Of a DNA stretch of 64,000 nt, positions 24,525 to 36,660 are shown piece by piece. Positions within the stretch are counted from its first letter, which is position 1, and every line of letters begins with the position of its first letter. Below the pieces are notes generated by a model. The model was given only the letters and a program-made list of their open reading frames with translations, did no database searches and was not told the origin of the DNA. The DNA lies in assembly GCA_026419785.1 (NCBI GenBank), contig JAODTK010004588.1, positions 310,001-374,000 of the forward strand, read 5' to 3'. The DNA is from Sclerodactyla briareus. Taxonomy: Eukaryota > Echinodermata > Holothuroidea > Dendrochirotida > Sclerodactylidae. The translations under genes and the position numbers were made by a program.

Positions 24525-24650
24525 GGCCAGGACAACACCTCCAAATTTTATTAATTCAAAGCAGAGTAAATTGCCCTGATGAGTTTACTTATACTACATG
24601 TTTGTTTTGGGCAAACCAGCACATGGCAGCTAGATACCCCCCATTGTTAC
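24525..24650 (+). repeat. Dispersed repeat family K, copy 1
   Basis: Carries CAGGACAACACCTCC, CAAAGCAGAGTAAATTG and CTACATGTTTGTTTTGGGC followed by AACCAGCACATGGCAGCTAG and ATACCCC. The closing CCCTACAGTGTAGGAT of other copies is lost here. Confidence 0.75.
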
Positions 24651-26019
24651 TTACGATAACATCATAGAAATATACATTCAATACCAAGATACAAAGTATC
24701 TGATTTTTTTTAACTGGCAGTGTTTACCCAGATATTGGTCATGGGCTCAGGTATACCCAACAGTTTAGCAGTTCTATTTCTCGTTTTGTTGTGGCAGTGT
24801 TGGAGGACTTGAGGGCGGGCTCGATCCTGAGTATGTTGTAGGCCCGGTCTCGAAGCAAAAGCCTCGGACCCCGCGACATCCCGGCTTAAGAAATTGAACG
24901 CCAGATGAGTCTAGCTTAGTGTCCCGTGGTGGTAGTCATTGTTTATCAATTAGTATCCATCATAGGGTCAGAACCCTCAGATTGGGATTATTTGCATCAC
25001 AACAGCTGTTAAATGTCCGTTTCTTTAAAAAATCTACATTGCCAAAAGGCCTTCCTGGAAACTGTTGACCTTTATGCTCCCTTGGTATCCTCCACGCCTC
25101 ACCCAGCAAATACATCCTTCACGCTGCCAAGACTTATCAATGTTATTTAGTGATTCAAAATAATTTCATTGACAACCACTACTTCAGCTTAGAACTCTGT
25201 GAGCAGACATCTGACCTGAAGATTCAACAACATTTGGTCGAGGTACATCCAAGGGTACTAACGTCTTGAACCCCCCCCCCCCCCCCCCCCTCCACAAACA
25301 ATACCATAGAATGATCCTAATAGCTCAGACTATTACCTCATCACGTACCCCTTCCTCTTGTAATAAGATACCTGTCTCACCTCTACTGAGTGCTCCATGA
25401 TTGTAGCCGTGACAGTGAGACATCAGCCTCAATGGGAGGATTGAGCCTGTGAGGAATGGAAAGGGGTGTGCTTTAGTATTGAGTAATGCACTTTTCAATT
25501 GCATGAGCACCCTCTCAATAGTCAGTGTCATCATTATCAAACCAAAAAGGCCTCACATGTGTGCGTCACTCTCACTGTATGGTCAGTATGGTCAGTCACA
25601 AAGCTGGGTTTGTCATCCTACGCCGACTGTACAAAAATAATTGGAACCTGGCCCTATCCAGTGCGTCATTTCCAGTATTTTTTTGAGTACAGAGGGGAGC
25701 TCATTGTACAATAATTGTATGGCCTACCCTCCACCACGCTCACACTGTCCGGGTATGTGGGTGCATCGTACAATTGAAAAGTGTGTGAGTCTTTTACAGT
25801 GGCAGCTGACGTCCTGATAGCTTCACAGCATGAGAATAGCTAACGATTCAACAAACTCAATGCGGGAAATGAAAGTCTGACAGCATTGTATGTTGCATCC
25901 TGTGGTGCCTCTCAATTTTTGTGCAATAGACCTATAAACCTCAAAAGCCTTCATTTTGTTTAACTTGAACATCAGGTTCGACTGCTTAATTAATTTTTTT
26001 CTTAGCTATGGTACGAGCT
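24651..26019. other. Intergenic, nothing recognised
   Basis: No gene or recognised repeat apart from the 20-nt C-run at 25271-25290. Confidence 0.4.
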
Positions 26020-26555
26020 CCTTAAAGGACACTGCAGCTTGGATACAATAGAGGTATTATCTTGGAGAATGGAAAACTCCATCCATAGGTCCAAAACCCC
26101 TTCCAATACGATGTTCATTTGTGGGTATCGCCGTCGGAGTTTTGGGCCATTAAGCAAGAGAAATTGGTAGAATCCCAATTGCACAATTACGTGACAACAT
26201 GGCAACACAGAAAATTTTGTTATGTATTTCATTGTTCATAATAAGTCAAAACATTTAGCAGAGGTTCTGTTGTCTTGCTCTCACCACAAAGGTTAACTAT
26301 CAACACCTACAAAACCATCAACAACAATCCTCACCCAAAGACTAAATGCTTTTCGAAGTGAATTTGTTGAATTCAATGAAAACAAGAATGTTTGCAGGGG
26401 TGCAAGTATGACATCAAATATTATTGCATGATGGGTCGGGATATTTTTCGATCTTGTGCAACACAAATGCTTCACAATACACAAACTTAAAAGGACTATA
26501 ACTCCGTAACGAAAGGCATATTGAACTTCCGGTTTGGACTGACGACATTCAGTTG
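26020..26555 (+). repeat. Dispersed ~500-bp repeat (family H), copy 2
   Basis: Same ordered landmarks as 1030-1535: CAGCTTGGATACAA, AACCCCTTCCAATACGATG, TATTTCATTGTTCATAAT, AAGTCAAAACATTT, CTCACCACAAAGG and AATGAAAACAAGAATG. It continues into GACTATAACTCCGTAACG, paralleled by GGATGTAACTACGTGAAG in copy 1. Confidence 0.7.
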
Positions 26556-26789
26556 TCATCAGCTTTTATAGTAGCCCTTTATAAATCATCCTGCAGCTGT
26601 CCTTGATATTTACTGGATGCATCAAGAGGGAGTCTTTCATATGAATGTAAAACATCAATCAATCAGGTCAGAGGACATGTAAGTTGATGAAATGTTATAT
26701 TTTGTAGGGAGAGTTGAGGGAGGGTGCCGCGACCCTGCGTAAAAAATGGAAAGTCACCATAGGCGAATCCACTGTCGACCATACTATTG

Positions 26790-26940
26790 TCTGGTCAGGG
26801 TACAAGCCTCTACCTTATACAGTACCAAGGAGGAGGTAATTTGTCCTTCACAACTTAATGTACCTACATGTTTGTTGGGGCAAACCGCAATGGCGCTAGT
26901 ACCCCCCTACAGGTAGGATAGTTGTGGCCCTCACACTTAG
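26790..26940 (+). repeat. Dispersed repeat family K, copy 2
   Basis: CTGGTCAGGGTACAAGCCTC, then AATGTACCTACATGTTTGTT, a degraded AAACCGCAATGGCG block and CCCCCCTACAGGTAGGATAG. Confidence 0.75.
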
Positions 26941-28290
26941 TGATATGAGTAAAATGACTTGCGAGTTTAATTAAAGTTTGGACACTTGGGTAGCAAAAAA
27001 CGTGGGGAGTATTGTAGAAACCTGTATGCTGTCCATTTTTGTGTACAAACTGAATGCTATTGCACATCAAAAGTGTGTAGCAATCTTGCTCATTTGAGGA
27101 GCATTTCGCGTTGCTACACCAGCTATTTCGAATGCTGCTGAAATTGGGTGCAGTTCTTGAAGGTGTGTTTAGAAGGCTCCCATGAGTGGGTTGCAAGAAC
27201 AATGACCCCAACCGTCTCTTTATGTAGGCCTCCTCTTTCTTTGTAACAAGAAACCGCCTCAACTGTGCGGAGTGACTAGTTCGCTCCCAACATAGGATGA
27301 TGGACATGGACCATCCTCTCCAATGGAAGGTGGTGAATAGTCAGGGTTGAACAATAAATTCAATGGACACAGGATGAGGATGCTACCAACTGGAGATAAA
27401 TGTACATTGTGAAGAGGGGCCTTAACAAGCAGCTTGACCACATCTCCCTTCTTTGCTCAGAACAGACCAATAGTACAATGGTCACAGAATGAATTTTCTT
27501 AAAAAAAAAATCAATTAAAGATATATATGGTGTGTACTGCGTGTGCGAGAAATAGGAACGCAAGTGTGCAATGTTTCTGTGCAGATTCTCTGTAGCTTGT
27601 TTAGGCGCGCCGCAGAAATTTGGAACACGCGTGATTCTTCGCGTATGTGCTGATTTTCAGGCGTGCTATGTTCAATAATCTTTTGGACGCGGCATATTGA
27701 TACGAACAGTCATGGCACCAATCTAGCAGAAACGGTCCCTCGGACGTCACAAAGGGGCCCTCGGGACTGGTACAAAATCCCATATTTTCTGACTTTGGAA
27801 GACTTTGATAACATTCCCAACAAAATATGAAGTTACTTTTCGTGACCATTGACTTCAAGGGGATGTATTAATCAGGTGGGAGATTACTCATTACATATGC
27901 AAATAATAACTAAATAACCACTACTGATACCTATTAGCTCTCTCTAGGACAGGAACTGGGAACTAAACTGTAATTACTTCTTTCTATGGAAAGAAGAAGT
28001 GGGGGAAGAGTGGTGAAAATGGTTAAGACCCTTTCTAATAGCTGCAGGTCAACTCTCAAGGAAGAGCACTACTATTGACAAGCCACTCTCAACAGATGGT
28101 CCAAATGTATGACAGGCCAATCTATAGTACCAAGCAGAAAAAGCGTCTATGCTCTTATTACGTCAAGGACCTCTTCAACCTTTGGGAAAAACTTTTCATC
28201 CTTGCTGGTATGAACAGAATTGCCTGCTATTTAGCATTAAAAGGCAGGGTATTATGCACCTAGCAAATTGGTGAGGAGATTCGCTCCCAG
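26941..28290. other. Intergenic, nothing recognised
   Basis: No supported gene. Minus-strand frames at 26864-27307 and 27601-27858 do not resemble known proteins and the first overlaps a family K repeat. Confidence 0.4.
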
Positions 28291-28294
28291 CATT

Positions 28295-28455
28295 GTGGAA
28301 AGAAGAAGTCTACATATGGTCTGATTAGGACAGACACCTCCCAATTCTTCATGATACAAAGCAGGATTAATGTGTCCTAATCAGGTTGATATACCTACAT
28401 GTTTGTTTGGCAAACCAGCACATGGCAGCTGGATACCCCCCTACAGTGTAGGATC
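28295..28455 (+). repeat. Dispersed repeat family K, copy 3
   Basis: The longest copy: GTGGAAAGAAGAAGTCTA, AGGACAGACACCTCCCA, CAAAGCAGGATTAATGTG, TACCTACATGTTTGTTTGGC, AAACCAGCACATGGCAGCTG and CCCCCCTACAGTGTAGGATC. The left block GTGGAAAGAAGAAGTCTA also starts copy 5 at 33570, so it belongs to the element. Confidence 0.8.
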
Positions 28456-29084
28456 TTCATTTCTATTTTACCCATAACAACATGGCAAAACAGGAAAGAA
28501 ACATATTCAGGTAATCCATGATCGAGTACTACTACCTCAAATGATTTACCAATGAAGTTCTCTACGACAACTAGTGGGTCGGTCACGATCAGTAGTAGCA
28601 TGACGGAGAGCCTAATTTACACATGGGTTCACCTCAACTTTTGCACTATCTAATAGTAGTCAACTTGTTGCCATGTCTGGGTTCCCATGAGTGACAACTC
28701 CCAGTAATGTAGCATCAACATTTATACAGGTTTTTTGGCTCATACTCCACAAAATATACTTTTGAAAATCATGCTATACAACAAGGTGATTATCTTACCT
28801 GTGAAATGGAAAGAAGCGTAAAACAGTCCGAACTTTGGATGACTGCCTTGTCAGTAGAGAGATCAGCCATCTGTAAGGGGAGATAACACACTGTGAATTG
28901 TATTACTTCCAAAGACCATTGAAATGCACCCTTAAGCATTCTTATCAAACACCAATTTGCTGTGGATAGCTTTGATGTATGAATATAGCTGAAATCCATA
29001 ATCTTTACTTGATAATCTTCGGCATGAAGGTTCCTGACCACCTAACAATGCTAAGAAGAATCTGTGTGACAGTGACAAATCAAT

Positions 29085-29335
29085 GTTTCCACAACGTTTG
29101 ACCTCCGATGACTTGAAATGACCTCAACATTTTGCGGGATCAACTATAGTTCCCACCCACCACGTTTCGTTGAATCCGACAAAAGTTTGAAAATCGTAAA
29201 TTCGCAGATTTGACTTCAATGCCCTTGAAATAACCTCCACATTTTTCATGATCAACTATAGTCCCTACCCACCAAGTTTCGTTCGAATCCGACTAACTTG
29301 AAAATTTCGCGTAAATTATGCAAATTAGCAGCCCC
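29085..29335 (-). repeat. Dispersed repeat family R, inverted fragment
   Basis: Two ~120-bp sub-units read on the minus strand contain AACGAAACTTGGTGGGTAGG and GACTATAGTTGATC, matching the sub-repeats of the elements at 42.1, 46.3 and 47.0 kb. Confidence 0.75.
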
Positions 29336-29774
29336 AGCATTGCAGTGATGCCCACTTTCGAACTCATCCGAGATTTTACTAGGGGCGGACATGTGAACCA
29401 AGCTCAGTCAATTTCCAGAATAAAGCGTTTAAAGTTATGCCATACGCCTAAAGTTTCCGGCGACGGCAGCAGAGCCTGGGACGGCGGCGGCGACACACCA
29501 AAAACCATAATACCCCAGTGTCGTGGGCATATAATGACTGAGGGTGGTGTAGGGTTCGAAGTCCAATCTGTTGGATGTGCATTACCTTGGAGATTTGAAC
29601 AAAAACAGAATATACAGTTGACATGAATCATTTGCAACTCCATCCATAGAATGATGGTGAGATTCAATTAGCAGTGTTTCGGGACTTATGGTAAGAGGAG
29701 AATGCAAATTGTCTGCGTACCAGTAAAATGCACTCCAAACTGATAACATGAAGCCGGAGTAATATGCCCAAGCC

Positions 29775-29855
29775 AAGATTAATGTACCTACATGTTTGTT
29801 TGGGCAGGCCAGCACATGATAGCTGGACACCCCCCTACAGTGTAGGATAGCAGCT
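29775..29855 (+). repeat. Dispersed repeat family K, copy 4 (partial)
   Basis: AATGTACCTACATGTTTGTT, GGCCAGCACATGATAGCTGG and CCCCCTACAGTGTAGGATAG; the left part of the family is absent. Confidence 0.75.
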
Positions 29856-30825
29856 GTAGTCTCCACATCCACTCCATTTTCACTCACAAATCACACAATA
29901 GCAAACAAACTAGCAGGACTAAATTCAGGAGAAATGGTATAAGCAGTAGACAGGTAATGTGTGAAAAGTTATCACTAAACAAGTGGTAATATCGGCCTCT
30001 TCCAATATTTAATACTGTTCACAATTTAATGTTCTATTTGGTCAAACTTTCTATATACATGACACAAAGAAGAACCTGGGCCGATTCTATGAACGCCCTT
30101 CCCCCCTTCTAATAAATCACTTCACACAGGTCAGTCCTGAAGGAACAAATCTCTTGTAATAATCCATATTGAAATTGTTGGACAGTGCGTCAACAATACA
30201 AGTTTGCTGGAAAGCTAAAACAACTCTTCATACAAAATATTCTTGAAACCACCTAAACGAAGTAATCGCCTCACCTGTGCAGTGTGGATGTACCAAGTCC
30301 TGCCTACCAAAACTGTATGAGAAGTAGATGACTGCATACTGCCATTGAGAGAGATTAGTGGATCTACATGGGGTGGAAAAAGGCAAATCAGTATATTAAC
30401 AAACACACTGGAAATGGTATTATTATACCCAAGTAGCATGCACTCCACAAGACTACCAAACATGGACCTAAAACCAATCTTAATGGGAACTTTCAGTTAC
30501 ATGTGTCAATTGCATGAAGCATGTACCTCCCCCCCCCCCCCCCATTGAGTAGGCGAGTCACTGTAGGGTCACAGTCCGATGGCAAGGTAACACAGCCAGA
30601 GTCATTGTACCGATGTTGTCAGTCACTGAACTGACTGAGGCGACAGTTGTTTTCATTATTACACCAGAGCATGGTCTTCAATCCCTTGAAGTGACTGACG
30701 CTGTGTCTCTTTGCATAAATTGTCAGTCACAAACATGACCAACAGGTGGGTCATTATCAGTTTTAACTTTTTAACTTCTACCATTCAGGCCTAATTTCTG
30801 GGACCTTCTCCCTAATCAGTGCAGT
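29856..30825. other. Intergenic, nothing recognised
   Basis: No supported gene. A 15-nt C-run lies at 30529-30543. Confidence 0.4.
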
Positions 30826-31310
30826 CTTCAATAACTGACATCTAATGTGAAGCATAATTGGTTTTAACGTCTACCATCCTGGCCTATATCCAAAGAGCAT
30901 CCCTCTATCAGTGTGCCAACCTTGATACTTCACCAGGAATGGTAAGAAAAGGCATTCATCATATAGAGGGAGGTGAAAAACACAAACATGAACACCAGCT
31001 GTAACTGCACAAATATAACAATCATTTCATTGCACAGAGATCAATCTGCACCTTATTTGATCAAGCTATCTCTCATCCTCAACCATTGAGAAAGGACACA
31101 CGAAAGAGCAGTCATTCACAAAACCCTTCGTTGGTAGTACTTCACTCACCATACGTAAAGACCTCAATCAGCAGTGGATTTGGCATATTCTGTTTCTTCG
31201 CCAACAAATCTGACTCTTCTCTTCTTCATTACTCATCATCCTGGTAAGTGGGCTCCCCTGGAAGGCAAAAAGTTTCATTCACTATGTTGAATGTTCAGCC
31301 AATATTCCAT
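30826..31310 (+). repeat. Dispersed repeat family F, copy 1
   Basis: Holds TCAATAACTGACATCTAATG, AAGCATAATTGGTTTTAACG, CTATCAGTGTGCCAACC, ACTTCACCAGGAATGG and CATTCATCATATAGAGGG. It continues after a gap into CACTCACCATACGTAAAGA and CCTGGAAGGCAAAAAG. The same blocks occur at 33830-34060 and at 35862-35960 plus 36510-36660. Confidence 0.75.
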
Positions 31311-31690
31311 ATAGTAGTATGGTATAGTGAGAGTGGTCAGTTAGCTCGGACTATCAGTGTTTTATAGCTCTAAGTCCAATGGTCATGACACAGAACTGGA
31401 ACAGATGAATCAGGGGCTTTTCCCAGTGTGGGGTTCTGACCATGTTGCCTTGTTGCGTTATTCCATACAGAGGGGGCAGCTGACCCATGAAGCACATGCC
31501 TGGAAGGTTAACTGATACACTTAATGAGCCAGATATAGCAAGCATGATATTATGTGAAGTACAAAGCAGGGTATAGCGGTCTGAAACATCACAGACATTC
31601 TGATTTTTCCAGTGTGCTTTTGAATCAGACTCTTGTGTCACTATTGCTTCATCTGAGTTTCTGAGCTTCTAAACTGAGTACAACAATCAG

Positions 31691-32049
31691 GAGGTGGATT
31701 AGCTCAGTCGGTAGAGCTCCGGACTGCAAAAATATTGATTTGAGTTCAAATTCCATTGAGAGCCAAGGACTTTCCCGCAGTGCTGTTGGCAAGGCATGTT
31801 TCCACGCCTCCCATGTGTAAAAGAAGGAGCCTGTGAGGTGACTTGCATAGAGTAGCGAGAGCTGTATGTGGCTGCTCTATTGAGAAGTTCACTGGGGGAC
31901 ACGATATGGTGATATACTTAAATGGTGCATCAAGAGAACAAACCAGAAAGGCATGCTGTCTAGTTTCAGGGGTAATATCAGTAAAGAAAGCGCTTTGAGC
32001 ATGTGGAAAAAGCGCTCTATGAGCACTAAATATAATAATCATTATATTA
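31691..32049 (+). mobile_element. tRNA-derived SINE (family S1)
   Basis: The head reads like a tRNA: box A TAGCTCAGTCGGTAGAGC and box B GAGTTCAAATTCC about 30 bp later. No closing acceptor arm follows, so it is not a functional tRNA gene. A ~250-bp body follows, ending in a GCGCTTTGAGCATG / AAAAAGCGCTCTATGAGC tail and an AT-rich ATAATAATCATTATATTA end. Such tails match the 3' ends of L2-type LINEs, which suggests an L2-type partner; that last point is family knowledge. Confidence 0.85.
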
Positions 32050-32319
32050 AGCCGAGCTAAAATGGCAGCAGCTTATACTCTGGAATTGTATGTGCCTGAT
32101 TCCCATGAACAGGTAGTATCTGTGGAGCTCTTTGAGCACTTAAGTGGAGAGATGCAATACAAATATGTGTTACATTGATCAGGATATTGAAAAAAAATGT
32201 GTGAAGAGCTAATATCAGTAAATCTGAGCCACAAGAAAATTCATTCAATTCGATGTTGTCAAAGATGATAATGTTGGACCAACAGTAACATGTACACACT
32301 AACAACTATGTACTCCTGA

Positions 32320-33035
32320 GATTGAATGTCTTCTGTGACCACTGGCAAGGCCAAGAAGAAAGCGAGAGGAGGCTGTTACATTATTCTTGCAGGATATATC
32401 GTCAGAGCAGAGACTTGCAACCAGACTGCCTGATAACCTGTGTTCTTGCATAGCTGGGCGAGACAATCAATACTCAGGATATACCACTAACCTTTGATCC
32501 AGGTCTGTGTGAGATGGGGTTCACCAGGGGGGTCAGAGTGGGATGCTGGTAGGCCAGGCTCCTTTGTCTTGATGAGCACCACTAATAGGTCATGGTACCT
32601 GTAGCAAGAGGCATATGAGCATTATGACAGGCAAATTGTTAACAACCTGGCCTTCAGGTGGTGGCAGTTCGATATTCTAGTCTCACACTCATTTCATTAC
32701 CTCTTATTTGAACTTGTGGTCACCACAGCCTTTTTTTCTCAGATTTGGGGGCCCACTTGATTGTTTAGGGTCCCACTCAACTGTGGACGATCTTGGCCAC
32801 CATGTCCTATCAGTACAGGACTCAGTGGATTGGGGCCGCTCATTGGGATGTCCCTATAGCTCTGATAGGTGCAGATTCACAGTACCTTGGGTAGCTGGGG
32901 CATGGGGCCTGGTCACTTGCCCGGAGGAAGCTGGATGATTGGACGCAGCAGGTGCCTGCTGCTAGGAACGCCCAGCTGGGCGTGTGCCTCATTCAGTGAG
33001 CCAGTCCTTTGCTACACTCCATCGCCTATGCAGGA
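32320..33035 (+). repeat. Dispersed ~700-bp repeat family G, copy 1
   Basis: Aligns in order with 42955-43825: GAATGTCTTCTGTGACCAC, AAGGCCAAGAAGAAAGCGAG, TATATCGTCAGAGCAG, CCACTAACCTTTGATCCAGG, TCCCACTTGATTG, GTGGACGATC and GGTCACTTGCCC. No shared open frame spans it. A (CA)n microsatellite follows at 33039-33057. Confidence 0.8.
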
Positions 33036-33038
33036 CAT

Positions 33039-33057
33039 CACACACACACACACACAC
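33039..33057 (+). repeat. (CA)n microsatellite
   Basis: About nine CA dinucleotides directly after repeat family G copy 1. Confidence 0.95.
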
Positions 33058-33569
33058 CAGCAATAGGTCCTTTTTTGTTACAACTCAATGAAGGATTTAT
33101 TGCACCATATCAGAATTCAATCTTTGGGATTAACCCTCAGTGTTTCCTACCCAACCATACAGGACTAGTTGGTTTGTAACTGTCACCAGGACAGATTAGG
33201 ACCTGTTCTTACACATTCATCAGAATACAAGATTTGAGAAGCTGCCTGGACATGGGCTGCCTGAACCCAACACTACCTACCTCTATAAGAATGTTACCAC
33301 TACATTGTGTGACCATTTTGCATGCAAATCTATAAATGTTCATCTCTGTCCGTTGAATTTACAATCTTTAGGGTGGGTGGGCCAACAACTATTCAGGTGT
33401 GGTGTATGATTGTCAGCAAATAGAGTGAGAAATTATCATATGGACAGTTCTGTTGCATTCTGCCTCTTGTCCTGGCTGCGGAGCCTCCTATCTTGTCAGT
33501 ACAGAGTGAAGTACTATGCATTTATCACAGTGACAAATTGAGTAGATGAGTCAAGTGTCCCTCCAAACA

Positions 33570-33735
33570 TTGTGGAAAGAAGAAGTCTATATCCTTGTTC
33601 AGCCAGGACACCTCCCATCTTTACAGTTCAAAGCAGACATCATTTGCCCTAAAAAAAAAAGAAGGTTTAATTACCACTGTTATTGGGCAAACCAGCACAT
33701 GGCAGCTAGATACCCTTTTAGCTATGGGAAGAATT
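33570..33735 (+). repeat. Dispersed repeat family K, copy 5
   Basis: GTGGAAAGAAGAAGTCTA, AGCCAGGACACCTCCCA, TTCAAAGCAGACATCATTTG, GGGCAAACCAGCACATGGCA and GCTAGATACCC. The TACCTACATG block is lost and replaced by an A-run. Confidence 0.8.
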
Positions 33736-33829
33736 TACTCTATTGCCCAGAGCTGTTCCGTGGTTAGGGCCAGTCCTCTGAAGAGTTAGGGGCGAGTCAT
33801 TGTTAGTCAGTTTTTCAAATTCATACAGC

Positions 33830-34060
33830 AGGTAATCTTCAATAACTGACATCTAATGTTGGAGCAGTTTTTGACTGATTAGGGCGCTATATAAATTGTG
33901 TAACATATTATTATTATTATTAAGCATAATCAGTTTTTAACGTCTACCACACTGGCCTATATCCTAAGAGCACCTCCTCTATCAGTGTGCCAACCTTGAT
34001 ACTTCACCAGAAGAGGTAAGAAAAGGCATTCATCATACAGAGGGAGCAAACAATTTGTAT
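33830..34060 (+). repeat. Dispersed repeat family F, copy 2, interrupted by a SINE tail
   Basis: Matches copy 1 on both sides of an extra ~62-bp segment at 33860-33921. The inserted segment has GGGCGCTATATAAATTGTG followed by (ATT)n, the typical SINE 3' end. Copy 1 at 30845 shows the uninterrupted order TCTAATGT then AAGCATAAT. Confidence 0.8.
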
Positions 34061-35861
34061 CAAGTGACAAAATGTCTATGATTGACTAAATAGCAGTTAA
34101 TTCCAAGAGGACAGCGAACAAATCCAAAGCATATAGAGTTGAGAATATAGGCAGCATCGTCAGTGCAGCTGTATTATTTGATTTTTCTAAGATAATTGTA
34201 CCACGGGATATTTCGAGGAATCAATAAACTACATGGCATCAGGTTGATTCTCCAAGTTCGACTGTGCTCCACTGAAGAATAATTGATTATTAGTTGCACC
34301 ATCGATTAATCAATTAAGAATATCAAGTTCGATTGATCAGGAACTATAAATAGGCATGTTTTTTGCCTATTTTTCAATGTTCATGTTCTCCAGTGTCATT
34401 AGGCTACACCCTTAGTAATTGTAACAAAGAAAGCTTAGCCATTCAGCCTTATTTATGTAATTGATACATGTAATGTGCAGGAGAATTATCGATTCAGCCC
34501 ACCTTGTATTACATACAATCACCTACCAGAACAAATACAAAAAGAATTGATTAACCGATAATGAGCAATCGTGAGGGCACAGCCATATTTCTGAGTATGA
34601 TACAAAGCACTGCTGCTGAAAAGTAGCACTGACATGGCAGCTAGTTGGGGGATTCACTTTTGATGGCATTCTGTGTGGCTGGGGATCGAAGGCTGGCCCG
34701 GAATCCCATCTAAGAGAAACAAAGTGAGACTCTATGAAGTTTTGAACCTCCCCAGCTGTGAAGGGGGGGAACCAGCCGACGTAGACGCGAGGTTCGGCGG
34801 TACGGGATTTGCTAGCTAGTTGATGCTGTATCGAGAGCGCGGATATGCAAGCGCGGGTCAAGCTCCTCGATGGAGACCAAAGTACCTGGCTCTCCCGTCC
34901 ACTGGACCCGCACAGCTTGTAGGACAGCTGTGAGAGCTGCCAGGAATGTCGTACCCACCAGGCGGTTGTGATTTTAATTCAGACATTAGAAACAGGAGGA
35001 TTGATGAAGATGAATGAGGATGAGAAGCGAATCATTTGTACCCATTACTCCCAGAAGGCCTGTTTGTGGTTTCGACCCCATAGGTTCAGTGAAATGATGG
35101 TTTGGAGCCTCCCAGACAGGAATCACCATGAGCCTCTTCTATCACCATATTAGGTGGTGCTTCATTATAAAATATGTATGGGATCTCCCAAGTTTAATTT
35201 GCTGATCACATGATCATATGCAATGAATCAATAAATACTACATCAGGAGTGAAACAGTTCCGTGCTATCTTTTCACACTCACCCGAAAGTACCATTCCAC
35301 AGCCCAGTTCAAAGTGACAGTTAATGAGATGATAATGATATTGTGTCAAAGGTCACGACTGCAGTTCGACGTTGAATGTACAGCGGCAAATGATCTTTCG
35401 AAACTCCCCTATAAAATTACAAATCCTGACAACGCAAAACTTTACAGATTTCCCCCCATTCTTATCAAAAATAACATCTGAAAACATGGGATGGATTGGT
35501 TGCGTTTTTCAAATAGTACCACCCATATCAATATTGCTTATGGGGGGAATCTCGTTTATCACCCAAAATGTTAAGTGGTCAGCATGCGCACTTATTACCA
35601 CAACGGGCTTAGTCTGAGGGATCCCAGCTATTAGGTTGTCTCTAAGTTCCAATGTTAGGCTTCAGTGTGTAGCAACAACTAGAAGCAATTTATGGAGAGG
35701 GCCAACTATGACAACTCTGGATAGGTTGCATGGCATTCATCGTTCCAGGGACTCATAGGACACAGATGAATGTAGCAGTATGCATTATTACCAAACACAC
35801 TGAACTCCTCCAGGGATCAACAGTCGTATTTTTTATTTTCATCATGGGGTTCGCTGTGGAC
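34061..35861. other. Intergenic, nothing firmly recognised
   Basis: No supported gene. The segment 34640-34960 is relatively GC-rich with competing frames on both strands, none matching a family I know. Confidence 0.4.
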
Positions 35862-36660
35862 CTTCCCTCCTATCAGTGTGCCAACCCTTGATATCACCAG
35901 GAATGGTAGAAAGGCCATTCATCAATATAGAGGAGGTGAAAACACAAAACATGAACCATTCCTGAATAAATTCTCATTTTTCGTATTGTAAGAGGCTGGG
36001 AAATATTGGAAGATTTCTATACATAATTATAATTATTTTTCGTGTAATATATTCAGGATTGTGTTTTCATGCGAATATTGCATCTACGTCCCTGAATTGC
36101 TAATGAGCAAATCCCATTTTGGGGGATTTGTCAAACAAAGTCCTGAAACAATATGTTGTCAATATACAACCATAATGCCATATACCGAGTAGGGAAAGCC
36201 CCTTCTATTTTCAGAAACGGCTTCATATCTTCTGTTTCATCAGCAGGCTATACAGTCCGGTAACAGACAAACATCTTCGTGAAAGAACAGGTGGTGTGCT
36301 CGTGAGGCGCAGCACACCGTGTGTCTGGTTTAATCCCACAGGGGAGATATTCAGGAGAAGTGAATCGCGAGGAACAAAATGTTTGAACTATATATCCCAG
36401 ATGTCATGTATCAATCAACTATACCTCCCTACCCTACCATGGCTTAATACTGCAGTAACAGTGGAGTAAAGATATACTTATGATGTCAAAGAGCAACCAG
36501 CTACTTCATCAGTTTCATCACTCACCATACGTGAAGAGCAGCGTTAATTCTGTTGTTGTGCCACCAACGCATCAGCTTCTCCGCCCTAATCGTCATGGTG
36601 ATAGTGAGCTTCCTGGAAAGCAACAGAGTTAGCATTCAATATGAGGATTGTTTCGGGTCG
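35862..36660 (+). repeat. Dispersed repeat family F, copy 3 (two blocks)
   Basis: Block one, 35862-35960: CCTATCAGTGTGCCAACC, CACCAGGAATGGTAG and ATAGAGGAGGTGAAAACAC. Block two, 36510-36660: CACTCACCATACGTGAAGA, CTTCCTGGAAAGCAACAG. They are separated by about 550 bp of other sequence, more than in copy 1. Confidence 0.65.

Noticed and set aside
31691-31760. A functional tRNA gene
   Set aside because: Boxes A and B are present but the acceptor stem does not close and a SINE body and tail follow.
36270-36340. Hairpin GGTGTGCT ... AGCACACC as a regulatory RNA
   Set aside because: An 8-bp stem with a 10-nt loop is too short for a miRNA precursor and is expected by chance in 64 kb.
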